Source of the DNA: DATCRE01 sp964235605
GTDB lineage: Bacteria > Bacteroidota > Bacteroidia > Cytophagales > Cyclobacteriaceae
Direction: 5' to 3'
Assembly (NCBI GenBank): GCA_964235605.1
Contig: CAXSCR010000003.1
Span: 1-64,000, forward strand
DNA length: 64,000 bases
The notes beneath the pieces were generated by a model that saw nothing but the letters and a program-made list of their open reading frames with translations, was not told the origin of the DNA and made no database searches. Both the position numbers and the translations under genes were made by a program. Positions 8,697 to 17,444 of the stretch are shown one piece after another (position 1 is the first letter of the stretch; each line of letters starts with the position of its first letter).

Positions 8697-8857
8697 TTAT
8701 GCTTTGCGATAAAGGTTAACTGCAAGCGATAAATTTGGCATATCAAGTACATGGAATAAATAAACAATTCCTTTTGTCTGCTCAGCTATGTCTAAAGTAT
8801 ATCCAAAGCATTTATGGGCGGCTTAGAAAAATCACATGGAACAAGTATTCTTTTCAT
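8697..8857 (-). pseudogene. Universal stress protein N-terminal fragment
   Basis: From an ATG at 8855-8857 the minus strand reads MKRILVPCDFSKPPINAL, a typical USP start. A frame change then gives TLDIAEQTKGIVYLFHVLD and MPNLSLAVNL before a stop at 8697-8699. This is beta1-alpha1-beta2 of a USP with one frameshift and no second half, so it is a dead fragment. It lies 33 bp upstream of the CoA-transferase start. Confidence 0.7.
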
Positions 8858-8930
8858 TGAACTATAAAGGCAATAAAATAAATGTATTAGAAGTTGAAAT
8901 TGCTTAATCATTTGGGATGCACCGAAGGCT

Positions 8931-8973
8931 AACAAAACATTCTGCAAAAACGGTTATACCATCTTGCAGAATG
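8931..8973 (-). terminator. Terminator of the YceI-porin operon
   Basis: On the minus strand a 10-bp stem, CATTCTGCAA/TTGCAGAATG (8973-8964 and 8947-8938), encloses a 16-nt loop and is followed by TTTTGTT. It lies 46 bp after the porin stop codon. Confidence 0.7.
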
Positions 8974-9018
8974 CACATTACTAAGTTTGACAGTTGTATA
9001 TTTTTCTGAAAACAAACA

Positions 9019-10389
9019 TTAAAAAGCTATACTGCCTTGCAACACAAAACCATGAAATTTGCCGTTTTCTAAGACATTTCCAGTAGGAAAGTTGTTATAC
9101 TTTTGAGTTACATATTCACCTTTCATAAGAATGTTACGGGTAATAAACCATCCGGCAGCAAATGCTATACGATTTACAGAAACATCAGCCCTCGTTCCTT
9201 GATTGATACCGCCTACTACAGTCGCTGTAGTGGCTTGTCCAAAAACTTGGGTACCTGATACCTTATTATATCGACCCCCTATATAGAATTGCTCACGGGC
9301 CCCAAAGCGATATAGCAAATCAACAGCTGCCTGATTAAATTTACGATCTCCAAGCTTATTGAATACAGTCGGATCAGCTGTTGTTGCATCATATTGTACC
9401 TCCCCACCTTCAACTGCGTTCTTACCTTGCGATACCTCAAACGTTCCAAACACTTCGAGTCCACCTATTTTTACAAAGGGGTTAACCATAATGGCAGTCA
9501 CATTATCTTTAAAGTTGGGATTTAAACGTCCGGAAAAAGCATTGCCAGTAAGGGTTGCATTTTCAGGTTCCATAGCAAACAAATAGTTTGAGCCGGTACG
9601 ATCACCGCCATAGAGCGTGCCACTGATTGAAGATGTTTTATTAAGAAAAGATCCGGTTATGCGTACACGGCTTCTTTCTCCAAAAATTTTATCATAACCA
9701 AGTTTGGCATAGATAGAAGGACTTCTGCTTTCTGATTTTGAAACACTGCCTTGAATCTCACCGTTTGTCATTCCAACCATAGCTATAATGCCTTTTTTAT
9801 GCCAGTACAACTCGCCACCAATCTCAGTGGTAAACGCATCTATAATGTTGTTATCCATAAATGGATTCCATAGTGTATTACCGCCATCGCTTCTGCGAAA
9901 ATGAGCATCACCATAATTAATTTCCATGTGACCAACTTTTAAAGTAAGATCAGTCCATATTTTATCTAGAAAATCACTTTTCATAAAACTTACTTTATCT
10001 ATCTGCACATACCCTCCCTTTACCCAAGTTTCGTTGTGATGATGTGTAGACATATAAGTAACTAAACTCACACGTACACCCTCAGCTAACTGCACATCGA
10101 TATTCATATTCGCCTGTGCTAAAGGAAAACCAGAAGACAAATCATATAATTTGACAGCGCCTGAATTACTGTGCTTTAAGCTTTGATAACCTTGCGTGAA
10201 GTTAGCGCCAAGTCTGAGTTTTAAACCATCGAATGCAATGGTGTCATTTTTTGATGTTTCGAATACGTTGACACCGCGTTGGTCATAAGGACGGAAGTAT
10301 TGAATATCACTGCGTTGAGCCCATGCGAACTGCACCATAACCACGAATAAGAAAATTCCTGCTATTCGCATTGTTGTAAAGTATTTCAT
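9019..10389 (-). CDS. Outer-membrane beta-barrel (porin-like) protein
   Basis: A 456-residue protein with a signal peptide (IAGIFLFVVMVQFAWA, cleavage expected before Q25). The mature part is rich in alternating aromatic and polar strands and ends in an aromatic residue (GFVLQGSIAF), the typical C-terminal signal of outer-membrane barrels. Regions such as LTLKVGHMEINYGDAHFRRSDGG and GGELYWHKKGIIAMVGMTNG resemble Bacteroidota porin-like proteins of the phosphate-selective porin O/P type, but this family name is inference. It lies 32 bp after yceI on the same strand and ends at a terminator, so the two form an operon. Substrate unknown. Confidence 0.75.
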   Translation of the reverse strand: MKYFTTMRIAGIFLFVVMVQFAWAQRSDIQYFRPYDQRGVNVFETSKNDTIAFDGLKLRLGANFTQGYQSLKHSNSGAVKLYDLSSGFPLAQANMNIDVQLAEGVRVSLVTYMSTHHHNETWVKGGYVQIDKVSFMKSDFLDKIWTDLTLKVGHMEINYGDAHFRRSDGGNTLWNPFMDNNIIDAFTTEIGGELYWHKKGIIAMVGMTNGEIQGSVSKSESRSPSIYAKLGYDKIFGERSRVRITGSFLNKTSSISGTLYGGDRTGSNYLFAMEPENATLTGNAFSGRLNPNFKDNVTAIMVNPFVKIGGLEVFGTFEVSQGKNAVEGGEVQYDATTADPTVFNKLGDRKFNQAAVDLLYRFGAREQFYIGGRYNKVSGTQVFGQATTATVVGGINQGTRADVSVNRIAFAAGWFITRNILMKGEYVTQKYNNFPTGNVLENGKFHGFVLQGSIAF

Positions 10390-10421
10390 GTTCTGTTTGT
10401 TTAAGGGTTTATAATATTGTT

Positions 10422-11033
10422 TTAATTGATAGTCGCTGCATGCGTAAGCACCAAGTCAAAATTGACAGTTATCTCATCACCTACTTTAATGGTACCTAAT
10501 ACCGCAGTAGGTGGAACCATTTTAAAATCTGTCATCTTTAATTTCTTTGAAACAGATAACTGCACATCACCATTTGGAAGGACTTTACCTTTTGATGTAA
10601 GTGTGACTGGCTTTGTCGTTCCTGCCATAGTTAGCTTTCCAGATGCTTCAATGGTTACTTCTTGGTTAGCCTCAATTTTAACCTGTGCGCTGCTTAAAGT
10701 ATAAATTATATAAGGGTTCTTTTCTGAGTCAAAGGCTTCAGATGTTTTACGGTCCATAGTTTTACCTTCATCACTTTTAATACCTTCAACAGGTATTTTA
10801 ATCTCAACATCTTTGATTGATTTAAGTGTATTGCCAACCGTATGTAAAGCACCCTTAAACTCAATCTTAGTAATCTTCGATTCCCAATCATGAAAAGACG
10901 ATGTTCCGTTAACAGAAGCAGTTACTGACTTTAGTGAAAAATTCGTCTGTGCATGCGCATAAGAAGCGCCTAGAATTGTACAAAATACTACTCCATAAAT
11001 AATACTTACATTAATTTTGTTCATTTTTTTCAT
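10422..11033 (-). CDS. YceI-family periplasmic lipid-binding protein
   Basis: A 203-residue secreted lipocalin-like protein of the YceI family, which binds isoprenoid or fatty lipids in the periplasm. I chose the ATG at 11033 because MKKMNKINVSIIYGVVF starts a clean signal peptide ending in SYAHA before QTNF. An earlier in-frame ATG at 11087 would add a non-hydrophobic leader. The body shows the family pattern: SVTASVNGTSSFHDWESKI, IPVEGIKS, AFDSEKNPYIIYTL, ASGKLTMAGTTKPVTL and MVPPTAVLGTIKVGDEITV. It is the first gene of an operon with the outer-membrane barrel gene 32 bp downstream. The pair suggests a role at the cell envelope under stress. Confidence 0.9.
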   Translation of the reverse strand: MKKMNKINVSIIYGVVFCTILGASYAHAQTNFSLKSVTASVNGTSSFHDWESKITKIEFKGALHTVGNTLKSIKDVEIKIPVEGIKSDEGKTMDRKTSEAFDSEKNPYIIYTLSSAQVKIEANQEVTIEASGKLTMAGTTKPVTLTSKGKVLPNGDVQLSVSKKLKMTDFKMVPPTAVLGTIKVGDEITVNFDLVLTHAATIN

Positions 11034-11459
11034 GCTGTAAAAGTAGAGGTCGCGCATTTGCCCCATGCTGACGCTTGTTCTCCACATACATGATTTAAAT
11101 CAGGAAATCAATTTCTAAAGTGGTGGGAAACTGTCATATAATCTGTATGCACCCATAGCCGTCAACCTAAGATGATAAATCACGGAGGACAAGTCATTAA
11201 TTTAAGGGCGTGAAAAACGCCCTGGCATCATACTTTGAGGTGTCAAAATCTTAAAGCCATTTAGGGTCTGTGTCCTCATCATTAGCTATATCCCATCAAA
11301 AATCCCGGAGGGATTATATATAGGTAGATAATATTTTATAACGAAACAAGTGCCGTAGGTAGGATAAATATACGGACCCTACGACGGTATGTATGTTTGG
11401 CGGCTATGGTATGGACATAGACTACTTGCAATGCATTAAAGTAAATACACACATCGTAT
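11034..11459. other. Intergenic region with a dispersed repeat
   Basis: No gene is supported. A small hairpin, AGGGCGT/ACGCCCT (11205-11223), has a GAAAA loop. The rest of interest is the repeat at 11304-11375. Confidence 0.5.
11304..11375. repeat. Dispersed repeat, inverted relative to 1621-1697
   Basis: Reads AATCCCGGAGGGATTATATA, then GGTAGATAATATT, then ACGAAACAAGTGCCGTAGGT. The reverse complement of 1621-1697 carries the same blocks in the same order with a few substitutions and indels. It has no coding potential. Confidence 0.65.
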
Positions 11460-11822
11460 TTATGGAATCTGAAGTAATCCCATTCGGTGCTGAAAAATTA
11501 CAGCTATATTTTTTGCCCTTACCTTAATTTCTTCCGCGTTAGACCCTGCGAAGTTCACATCCACCGTCTTTATGAAGAGTTTAAGCCACTGAACAAAATG
11601 TTCTTTTCCAATAGGGAGATCTATATGTTTTTGAAATGGATTACCACGGTAGTTTTGATCTCCAAAAATTACAGAAGACCAGAAGTTATATATATTTGGT
11701 AAATGCTGTGGCCAATCAACATGAATGAAAACAGGTGCAAGCAATTCATTAGCCTGAACCTTTTTGTAAAATTCATCCACTAGCTTTTCAATATCGTTTC
11801 TGTTGGCAATGTCGTTTAGCAT
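11460..11822 (-). CDS. Group III truncated haemoglobin
   Basis: A 120-residue 2-on-2 globin that binds haem and reversibly binds oxygen or NO in the cytoplasm. The ATG at 11822 is chosen: MLNDIANRNDIEKLVDEFYK matches the family start, whereas the upstream in-frame extension is Lys/Phe-rich and unrelated. FWSSVIFGDQNYRGNPFQKHIDL gives the distal region. LPIGKEHFVQWLKLF contains the proximal-His segment (His in KEHF) followed by the conserved Trp. It is divergent from the YciE-like gene with a shared upstream region, in a stress and low-oxygen neighbourhood next to a Crp-type regulator. A role in NO or oxygen handling is inferred from the family. Confidence 0.9.
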   Translation of the reverse strand: MLNDIANRNDIEKLVDEFYKKVQANELLAPVFIHVDWPQHLPNIYNFWSSVIFGDQNYRGNPFQKHIDLPIGKEHFVQWLKLFIKTVDVNFAGSNAEEIKVRAKNIAVIFQHRMGLLQIP

Positions 11823-11956
11823 ATTATTGTAGTCAGTAGCAATCAAAGATCTTTTCTTGAAAAAAATTCTTAAGGCGCCATAAGCGTAAGATGATCCATA
11901 CAAAAGTATAGCAGTATGGCACGTTTTTTTTAAGAAGTATATTAAAAATAGAATAT

Positions 11957-12517
11957 ATGAAAAATACAAACGTAAAAAAAAATAATATTTCTTCCTTAGC
12001 TACAGGCGAAACGAAATCAGCTTTGCTTGAATTATTCATTGATGAGATTAAGGATATTTATTGGGCTGAGAAGCACTTGTCTAAGGCATTACCTAAAATG
12101 CAAAAAGCAGCCTCTTCAGAAGTATTAAAAGAAGCTTTTAGCAGCCATCTCGGGCAAACGTTGGAGCATATTAAGCGTCTGGAAAACATTTTTGAATTGC
12201 TTGAAGAGAAAGCCCAAGGAAAAAAATGTGATGCAATGGAGGGATTGGTGGAAGAAGGGAAAGGAATTATTGAAGATACGGAAAAAGGAACAGCTACCCG
12301 CGATGTAGGCCTCATTCTGGCAGCCCAAAAAGTTGAGCATTATGAAATTGCTACGTACGGTGGATTATCACAATTAGCTAAAACACTAGACAGGAAGGAT
12401 ATTGCTGATATTTTAGATTTGACTTTGAGTGAAGAAAAAGCAACTGATGAATTACTTACCGAAATTGCAGAAAGCAAAATAAATTATCAAGCAAGTGAAG
12501 AGCTTGAAAGTGCTTAA
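11957..12517 (+). CDS. YciE/YciF-type ferritin-like protein (DUF892)
   Basis: A 186-residue ferritin-like helical-bundle protein of the DUF892 family. The core LFIDEIKDIYWAEKHLSKAL gives the first metal-binding helix (Asp/Glu). HLGQTLEHIKRLENIFELLE supplies the ExxH segment, and LILAAQKVEHYEIATYGGL the second ExxH-like segment. LSEEKATDELLTEIAE closes the bundle. Family members are stress-induced and bind a di-metal centre, but their biochemical role is unsettled. An N-terminal Lys/Asn-rich leader precedes the domain. The gene ends at a strong terminator (12533-12569). It fits the catalase, USP and haemoglobin context. Confidence 0.93.
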   Translation: MKNTNVKKNNISSLATGETKSALLELFIDEIKDIYWAEKHLSKALPKMQKAASSEVLKEAFSSHLGQTLEHIKRLENIFELLEEKAQGKKCDAMEGLVEEGKGIIEDTEKGTATRDVGLILAAQKVEHYEIATYGGLSQLAKTLDRKDIADILDLTLSEEKATDELLTEIAESKINYQASEELESA

Positions 12518-12532
12518 CTAATTTATATTTAT

Positions 12533-12569
12533 AAAAAAAGAAGAATTGTAATAATTCTTCTTTTTTTTT
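12533..12569 (+). terminator. Terminator of the DUF892 gene
   Basis: A 15-bp stem, AAAAAAAGAAGAATT/AATTCTTCTTTTTTT, encloses a 5-nt loop and ends in a run of nine T. It starts 16 bp after the stop codon. Confidence 0.9.
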
Positions 12570-12604
12570 GACTACGCTAATTTCTAATAAAATACATAAC
12601 TCAG

Positions 12605-13273
12605 ATGACTACGCAATCAAAGTATTCCTATTTTCATAAAAATGGCTTAAGTATAGTTTTGGTTTTGTGTATGCTTTTATGCCTCTTAGGTCAGTTCTTT
12701 ACGGGTTGGAGTGAGAAGAACAATCAAAGAACTGAACAAAGACAGACAGAATTATCTATAATTGACTATGCTACAAGTGGACACTTCTTACAAGCTACTT
12801 TTGAAAATTGGGAAAGCGAATTTTTACAAATGGCATTATATGTTTTACTCACAGTCTCTCTTCGGCAGCAAGGTTCTTCAGAAAGTAAAAAATTACAAGG
12901 GAAGGAAGAAGTTGATCGCGAACCTAAGGTTCACAAAGACGCGCCATGGCCTGTAAGAAAGGGTGGAATATGGCTTAAACTGTATTGCAATTCCTTATCC
13001 ATTGCCTTTACTATTTTATTCTGCATTTCTTTTTTATTTCATTTTTGGGGAAGTCTAATTGAACAGAATGAAGAAAATGTAGGCAAGGGCCTGCCGGTGG
13101 AGTCGTGTGTTACTTATATAATGAAATCTCGTTTTTGGTTTGAATCTTTTCAAAATTGGCAAAGTGAATTTCTGGCGGTGGTCTCAATCGTTATATTATC
13201 AATTTGGTTACGGCAGAAGGGTTCACCTGAGTCTAAACCCGTAGACGCATCTTATAAGGAAACTGGGTCTTAA
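12605..13273 (+). CDS. DUF6766 integral membrane protein
   Basis: A 222-residue inner-membrane protein built from two similar halves. Each half has a hydrophobic helix, then a FENWESEFLQM or FQNWQSEFLAV motif, then a second helix ending in LRQQGSSESK or LRQKGSPESK. Four membrane helices are expected (about residues 14-32, 75-90, 133-150 and 185-200). DAPWPVRKGGIWLKLY joins the halves. The two copies of (F-E/Q-NWxSEFL) and (RQxGSxESK) are the hallmark of the DUF6766 family. The function is unknown. It follows the DUF892 gene after a terminator, so it probably has its own promoter. Confidence 0.85.
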   Translation: MTTQSKYSYFHKNGLSIVLVLCMLLCLLGQFFTGWSEKNNQRTEQRQTELSIIDYATSGHFLQATFENWESEFLQMALYVLLTVSLRQQGSSESKKLQGKEEVDREPKVHKDAPWPVRKGGIWLKLYCNSLSIAFTILFCISFLFHFWGSLIEQNEENVGKGLPVESCVTYIMKSRFWFESFQNWQSEFLAVVSIVILSIWLRQKGSPESKPVDASYKETGS

Positions 13274-13435
13274 GCGTGCATAGAATTTTAATGACTTATC
13301 ATTAGTTTTAATATGCTTAAAGCAAAAATACTTCGCGTGGCTCTCATCGATTCTAATTCAATGTAATTGGTGCTAGCATTAGTAGGAAATCAAACTGCAT
13401 GCAAAATTAAATACCACGATAGATATCTGAGTGTA

Positions 13436-15499
13436 CTACTGAAATGGGAAATAAAGATCAAAGGTCGCTCCCTTTGAAGGCCTTCCTTCGGCCATGATTA
13501 TCCCGCCATGATTTTGCATTACTTTTTTTGCAATCGCTAAGCCAATACCCGTTCCGCTATACTCAGTTCTAGGATGAAGTCTTTGAAATACTTCGAATAT
13601 CTTATTAGCATTCTCTGCTTCGAAACCTATTCCATTATCAGAAAATCTGATCTTATTATATTTTTTGAGATCATTAACTAACCCTAGTGGAATGTCTTTT
13701 GCATTAACAACGTTGGATGTTATTTTGATAATAGGAGGATTACCCTCTTTGGTGAACTTCAAACAATTAGAAATAAGATTTGAAAACAGCTGATATATCT
13801 GAAACTCTATGCCGTTAATAAATGGTAATTTATCCACCTCCAAGGACGCTTGCTTCTCTGAAATTTTCAGTTCGAGATCTGATCTAACTGTGCTAAGTGT
13901 TATGTTCAAATCTATTTTGGAAAAGTTACTATTATCATTTGAAACTTGTGAAAATGACAACAGATCTTCGATCAGCTTTTCCATTCGAACCGCACTGCTA
14001 GCGATTTTCTCAGCGAACGCTTTAGTTTTTAAAGGGTCTTCACTTTCCAGCATACGTGATGTAAAGGTTTGGATCTTTCGTAAAGGTTCCTTTAAGTCAT
14101 GACTGGCAACATAAGCGAACGAATTAACCTCTTCATTCAGGCGTTCAAGCGATTTGTTTTTTTGCTCTAGCTCAATAGCATTCGATTGTAAAAGATCATC
14201 AGCTTGTTTTTTTGCGGTTAAATCACGAGTTACCTTAGAATAGCCTATGATCTCATTTTTTTCATTGTGGAGGGCTGTAATAACTACATAACCCCAAAAC
14301 CGTGAGCCATCTTTTCGTAGCCTCCAGCCCTCGTGAATAACTTTCCCTTTTTCTGCAGCGTCTGCTAAAAGCTTTTTAGGGAAACCAGCTTCTCGGTCGT
14401 CATCCGGATAAAACTTTTCAAAGCTACTGCCTACAATCTCATTATAGCTGTAGCCCTTTATAAATTGAGCTCCTGCATTCCAGTTCTGTACTATTCCTTC
14501 CGTATCTAACAATATAATTGCATAATCCTGAACCTCAGCTATCATTTTATGGTAACGTTCCTCGCTTTGCTTCAACTTATCATTCTTAAACTTTAATTCA
14601 TCAGCATAATTATTGAGTTTATCTTCCGCAATTTTCTTATCGGTTAGATCACGTGTTACTTTAGAAAAACCAAAGATCTCGCCTTTGTCATTATGCAATG
14701 CAGTAATAGCAACACTGCCCCAGAAGCGGATTCCGTCTTTACGAATTCGCCAACCTTCGTGTAATACTGACCCCTTCTCGGTTGCTTCATTTAAAAGTTT
14801 TTCAGGGAGGTTCGCATCCTTATCTTCCTTAGTGTAAAACAGTCTAAAGCTTTTGCCTATTATCTCTTCGGCTTTGTATCCTTTAACTCTTTCTGCACCC
14901 TTATTCCAGTCAAGCACTTTACCGGTTGGATCAAGAAGGATGATTACATAATCACTAACTTCTGTCACCATTTTGTGGTAACGCTCTTCGCCCTGTTTTA
15001 ACTCCACGTTTTTAATCTTTAGCTCCTCAACATAGTTGCTGTATTTGTCTTCAGCTATCTTTCTTTCCGTGAGGTCCCTGGTAACTTTTAAATATCCGAC
15101 AACATCTCGCGCATCGCTATGAATTGCTGTAATTGTAATGCTACCCCAAAATCGAGATCCATCTTTTCTCACCCGCCAGCCTTCATGGTTTGATTTACCT
15201 AATCTGCATGCAGTAGCCAGTAGATCATCCGGTAGTTTGGCATCTCTGTCTTCCTTGGCATAAAAGACCTTATAATTTCTTCCAATTATTTCCGAAGGTG
15301 AATATCCCTTGATTTTTTCGGCTCCCTTGTTCCATGTAGTGACGTTTCCTGCGTTATCGAGAAGTATGATTGCGTAATCTTCAACTTCATCAATAAGTCT
15401 TTCAAAGCGCTCTTCCTGCAATTTGCCCCTAACTACAGAATTATCTTGAGGACTATTAGAAACAGAATTTAGTGACAGATTTTTATCCTTGGTAGCCAT
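13436..15499 (-). CDS. Triple-PAS sensor histidine kinase
   Basis: A 687-residue soluble kinase. Three closely similar PAS-PAC units (about residues 26-155, 165-295 and 305-430) each read DYxIILLDxxGxVxxWNxGA, then HEGWRxRKDGxRFWG and GxxKVTRDLT. They are linked by near-identical coiled segments (NYxxELKxKNxxLKQ). A HisKA domain follows with phospho-acceptor His467 in VASHDLKEPLRK, then HATPase_c with N box SNLISNCLKFT, G1 DNGIGF and G2 GTGIGLAIAKKV. The PAS units look like recent internal duplication. The gene is divergent from the single-domain response regulator at 15699 (gap about 200 bp), its likely partner. No membrane segment, so input is cytoplasmic. Confidence 0.93.
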   Translation of the reverse strand: MATKDKNLSLNSVSNSPQDNSVVRGKLQEERFERLIDEVEDYAIILLDNAGNVTTWNKGAEKIKGYSPSEIIGRNYKVFYAKEDRDAKLPDDLLATACRLGKSNHEGWRVRKDGSRFWGSITITAIHSDARDVVGYLKVTRDLTERKIAEDKYSNYVEELKIKNVELKQGEERYHKMVTEVSDYVIILLDPTGKVLDWNKGAERVKGYKAEEIIGKSFRLFYTKEDKDANLPEKLLNEATEKGSVLHEGWRIRKDGIRFWGSVAITALHNDKGEIFGFSKVTRDLTDKKIAEDKLNNYADELKFKNDKLKQSEERYHKMIAEVQDYAIILLDTEGIVQNWNAGAQFIKGYSYNEIVGSSFEKFYPDDDREAGFPKKLLADAAEKGKVIHEGWRLRKDGSRFWGYVVITALHNEKNEIIGYSKVTRDLTAKKQADDLLQSNAIELEQKNKSLERLNEEVNSFAYVASHDLKEPLRKIQTFTSRMLESEDPLKTKAFAEKIASSAVRMEKLIEDLLSFSQVSNDNSNFSKIDLNITLSTVRSDLELKISEKQASLEVDKLPFINGIEFQIYQLFSNLISNCLKFTKEGNPPIIKITSNVVNAKDIPLGLVNDLKKYNKIRFSDNGIGFEAENANKIFEVFQRLHPRTEYSGTGIGLAIAKKVMQNHGGIIMAEGRPSKGATFDLYFPFQ

Positions 15500-15698
15500 T
15501 GTTACGCCTTAGAATGTAAAATGTTGAATGGTCAAAATATACGCGAAAGACGTGCTCAAATTAAGAGAAAGCATAAGCTATTATTTAAAAAATCATGCCA
15601 GCAATACAATTCACATTTTTCAAATTTCAGAGATATACGAAATTATGCGATTAATAAAGCCAAATCTCCTACCTTAACCCTCTATAGATCGATATTAG

Positions 15699-16178
15699 AT
15701 GACAACAAAAAATGAACAAGACAATACTGAAACCAACAAGGTGAGTATTGTCAATAAAAATGGACCTGTTATTATTATTGAAGATGATGCTGATGATCAG
15801 GATATTTTGACTGAAATCTTTCAGAAGTTAAAATATCCAAATAAGGTATTATTCTTTTTTGATGGTCAAGACGCACTAGATTTTATCAATGATACAAGTG
15901 AATCGCCTTTCCTTATATTATCGGATATAAATATGCCGAAACTAGATGGGTTTGCTTTAAGAGAAAAATTAAGAACAGATGAAAAGTTAAATATTAAATG
16001 TATCCCATATCTGTTTTTCACAACAGCATCAAATCTGAAAACTGTAGTTAATGCTTATAGCTCGTCCGTGCAGGGCTTTTTTGTTAAACAGACTTCAATG
16101 TCTGAATTAGAAAAAACAATTTTTGTGATTATGGAGTACTGGCGAAAGTGCGCCGCACCAAATGATTTTCCAGATTAA
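15699..16178 (+). CDS. Single-domain response regulator (Rcp1-like)
   Basis: A 159-residue receiver protein with no output domain. The acidic pocket is IIIEDDADDQDI, the phospho-acceptor Asp lies in LILSDINMPKLDGF, the Thr is in FFTTAS and the conserved Lys in GFFVKQ. Insertions around beta4 and alpha4 and the DADDQDI start are typical of the Rcp1/CheY-like regulators paired with PAS or phytochrome kinases. It diverges from the triple-PAS kinase and probably shuttles phosphate or interacts with another protein. The ATG at 15699 gives a short acidic leader before the domain. Confidence 0.9.
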   Translation: MTTKNEQDNTETNKVSIVNKNGPVIIIEDDADDQDILTEIFQKLKYPNKVLFFFDGQDALDFINDTSESPFLILSDINMPKLDGFALREKLRTDEKLNIKCIPYLFFTTASNLKTVVNAYSSSVQGFFVKQTSMSELEKTIFVIMEYWRKCAAPNDFPD

Positions 16179-16461
16179 CTTCTGAGCTGGGGAACATAAG
16201 GGAGAAGTCTATTTGATGTAGTATTTTATGTAGGCTCTGCTTATTATTTCTAATGTGATTCTTAGAAATTGATCGCTTAAATAATAAAGGAAAAGATACT
16301 TGGAAGAGAAGCAAAAATGGATTTTAAATGTATTTTATCTTTAAATTCCAAACAGAATATTATTTATTTGAACCTATAATATCCCTTTTACGGATTAAAA
16401 TCCTGCCAAGACATGCATCTGAGCAGGAGCATTTAATGGACATAGTGCAGGCATGTATGAT
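16179..16461. other. Intergenic, nothing recognised
   Basis: No gene is supported on either strand. A 61-codon minus ORF here has no domain and overlaps the regulator gene's 3' end. Confidence 0.4.
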
Positions 16462-16566
16462 ACAGTAGCGCCACCACCCGCTGCGCGGCTATTTCTTATT
16501 TCTGTGCCGGTATGTTCGGCTTGCTGAAAAGACCGTATTAGAATCTCTAGAGCACGACCTGCAATT
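16462..16566. repeat. 105-bp interspersed repeat, copy B
   Basis: Same length and orientation as 599-703. Identical or near-identical blocks are ACAG-AGCG, CCACCA, ATTTCTGT, TGTTCGGCTTGCTGAA and CTGCAATT. It contains CGCTGCGCGGC where copy A has its GGTGGCTC arm, so the hairpin is degraded here. Confidence 0.6.
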
Positions 16567-16621
16567 TTACCACCCTAAGAGATATCATGTTTTCTATTCT
16601 GCACGTTCCCAACACTCGAAC

Positions 16622-17137
16622 TTAAACTTTCAACTTCGTCAGCTCCAACCCCAATTCATCAATCCTCCTCTCAATTTCCTTCTCGTGCTGTGGCGTCACT
16701 GTTATGCTTCGGCTAATAACATCGTAGCCTGATGGAGTAAAGCGTGTTTTCTTAAAATAAATAATGGCCCATTGTTTTTCCTGACCGATTACTAGTATGC
16801 TCCACTTGCTTTTCAGTATACCTAAAATTCCTTTTCCCCGCCATGTAAACTCCCGGTTATTCTGACTTGTAGGTGTATCGATGCCCAAAATACGTTTGCG
16901 CTTTCCTTTTTTATCGTACATCACGATATCGATTAGCACTTGTTTATTCTTTCGCTCGCTAATTGTATAATTGAATGTTGGATTGGTCTTATTTCCTTTC
17001 AGCCACATCGGAAAGTTAGACCGCGTAACAAACCATTTGCCAGCGATATCCTTTAAAGGTATCTGTTCACTTGAACCCTGTCCATAAACATGGCATCGGA
17101 AAGAAATGATGATTATCGCTATAACTTTGAACTTCAT
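16622..17137 (-). CDS. Lipocalin-family secreted protein
   Basis: A 171-residue protein with an N-terminal hydrophobic signal (VIAIIIISFRCHVYG). The body follows the lipocalin pattern: IAGKWFVTRSNFPMWLKG (the GxW motif of strand A), then NPTFNYTISER, FTWRGKGILGILKSKWSIL and WAIIYFKKTRFTPSGYDVISR. Lipocalins of this Blc-like type bind small hydrophobic ligands at the envelope. The ligand is unknown. A charged helix (QHEKEIERRIDELGLELTKL) ends the protein. It lies alone, with gene-free flanks on both sides. Confidence 0.75.
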   Translation of the reverse strand: MKFKVIAIIIISFRCHVYGQGSSEQIPLKDIAGKWFVTRSNFPMWLKGNKTNPTFNYTISERKNKQVLIDIVMYDKKGKRKRILGIDTPTSQNNREFTWRGKGILGILKSKWSILVIGQEKQWAIIYFKKTRFTPSGYDVISRSITVTPQHEKEIERRIDELGLELTKLKV

Positions 17138-17444
17138 TTACTCGCAGATCATGTGGATAGCATAAATAATCATTCCTCATAGATAATAGCTATAGTTGAT
17201 AGTCACAAGAGCTTCCATTTGTCAGGAACATAACTCCATAATACTTCATCTGAGTATCAATTTATTAATAGAAGTAGATCGCCAACCCTGCTAATTTCTC
17301 AGTGTAATTTTGCTTTTGAACTTTTCCTCATATGAACTGCCTCCACGGTTGATATAAGTTGACAAGCATGTAATGGAAGCAGCATGACCTATTGACTTGT
17401 GTGATGTTTTGCAGCATGGAAAAAGAATTTCATATTAGGCGCTA
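17138..17444. other. Intergenic, nothing recognised
   Basis: No gene, repeat or clear hairpin is supported in this stretch. Confidence 0.4.
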
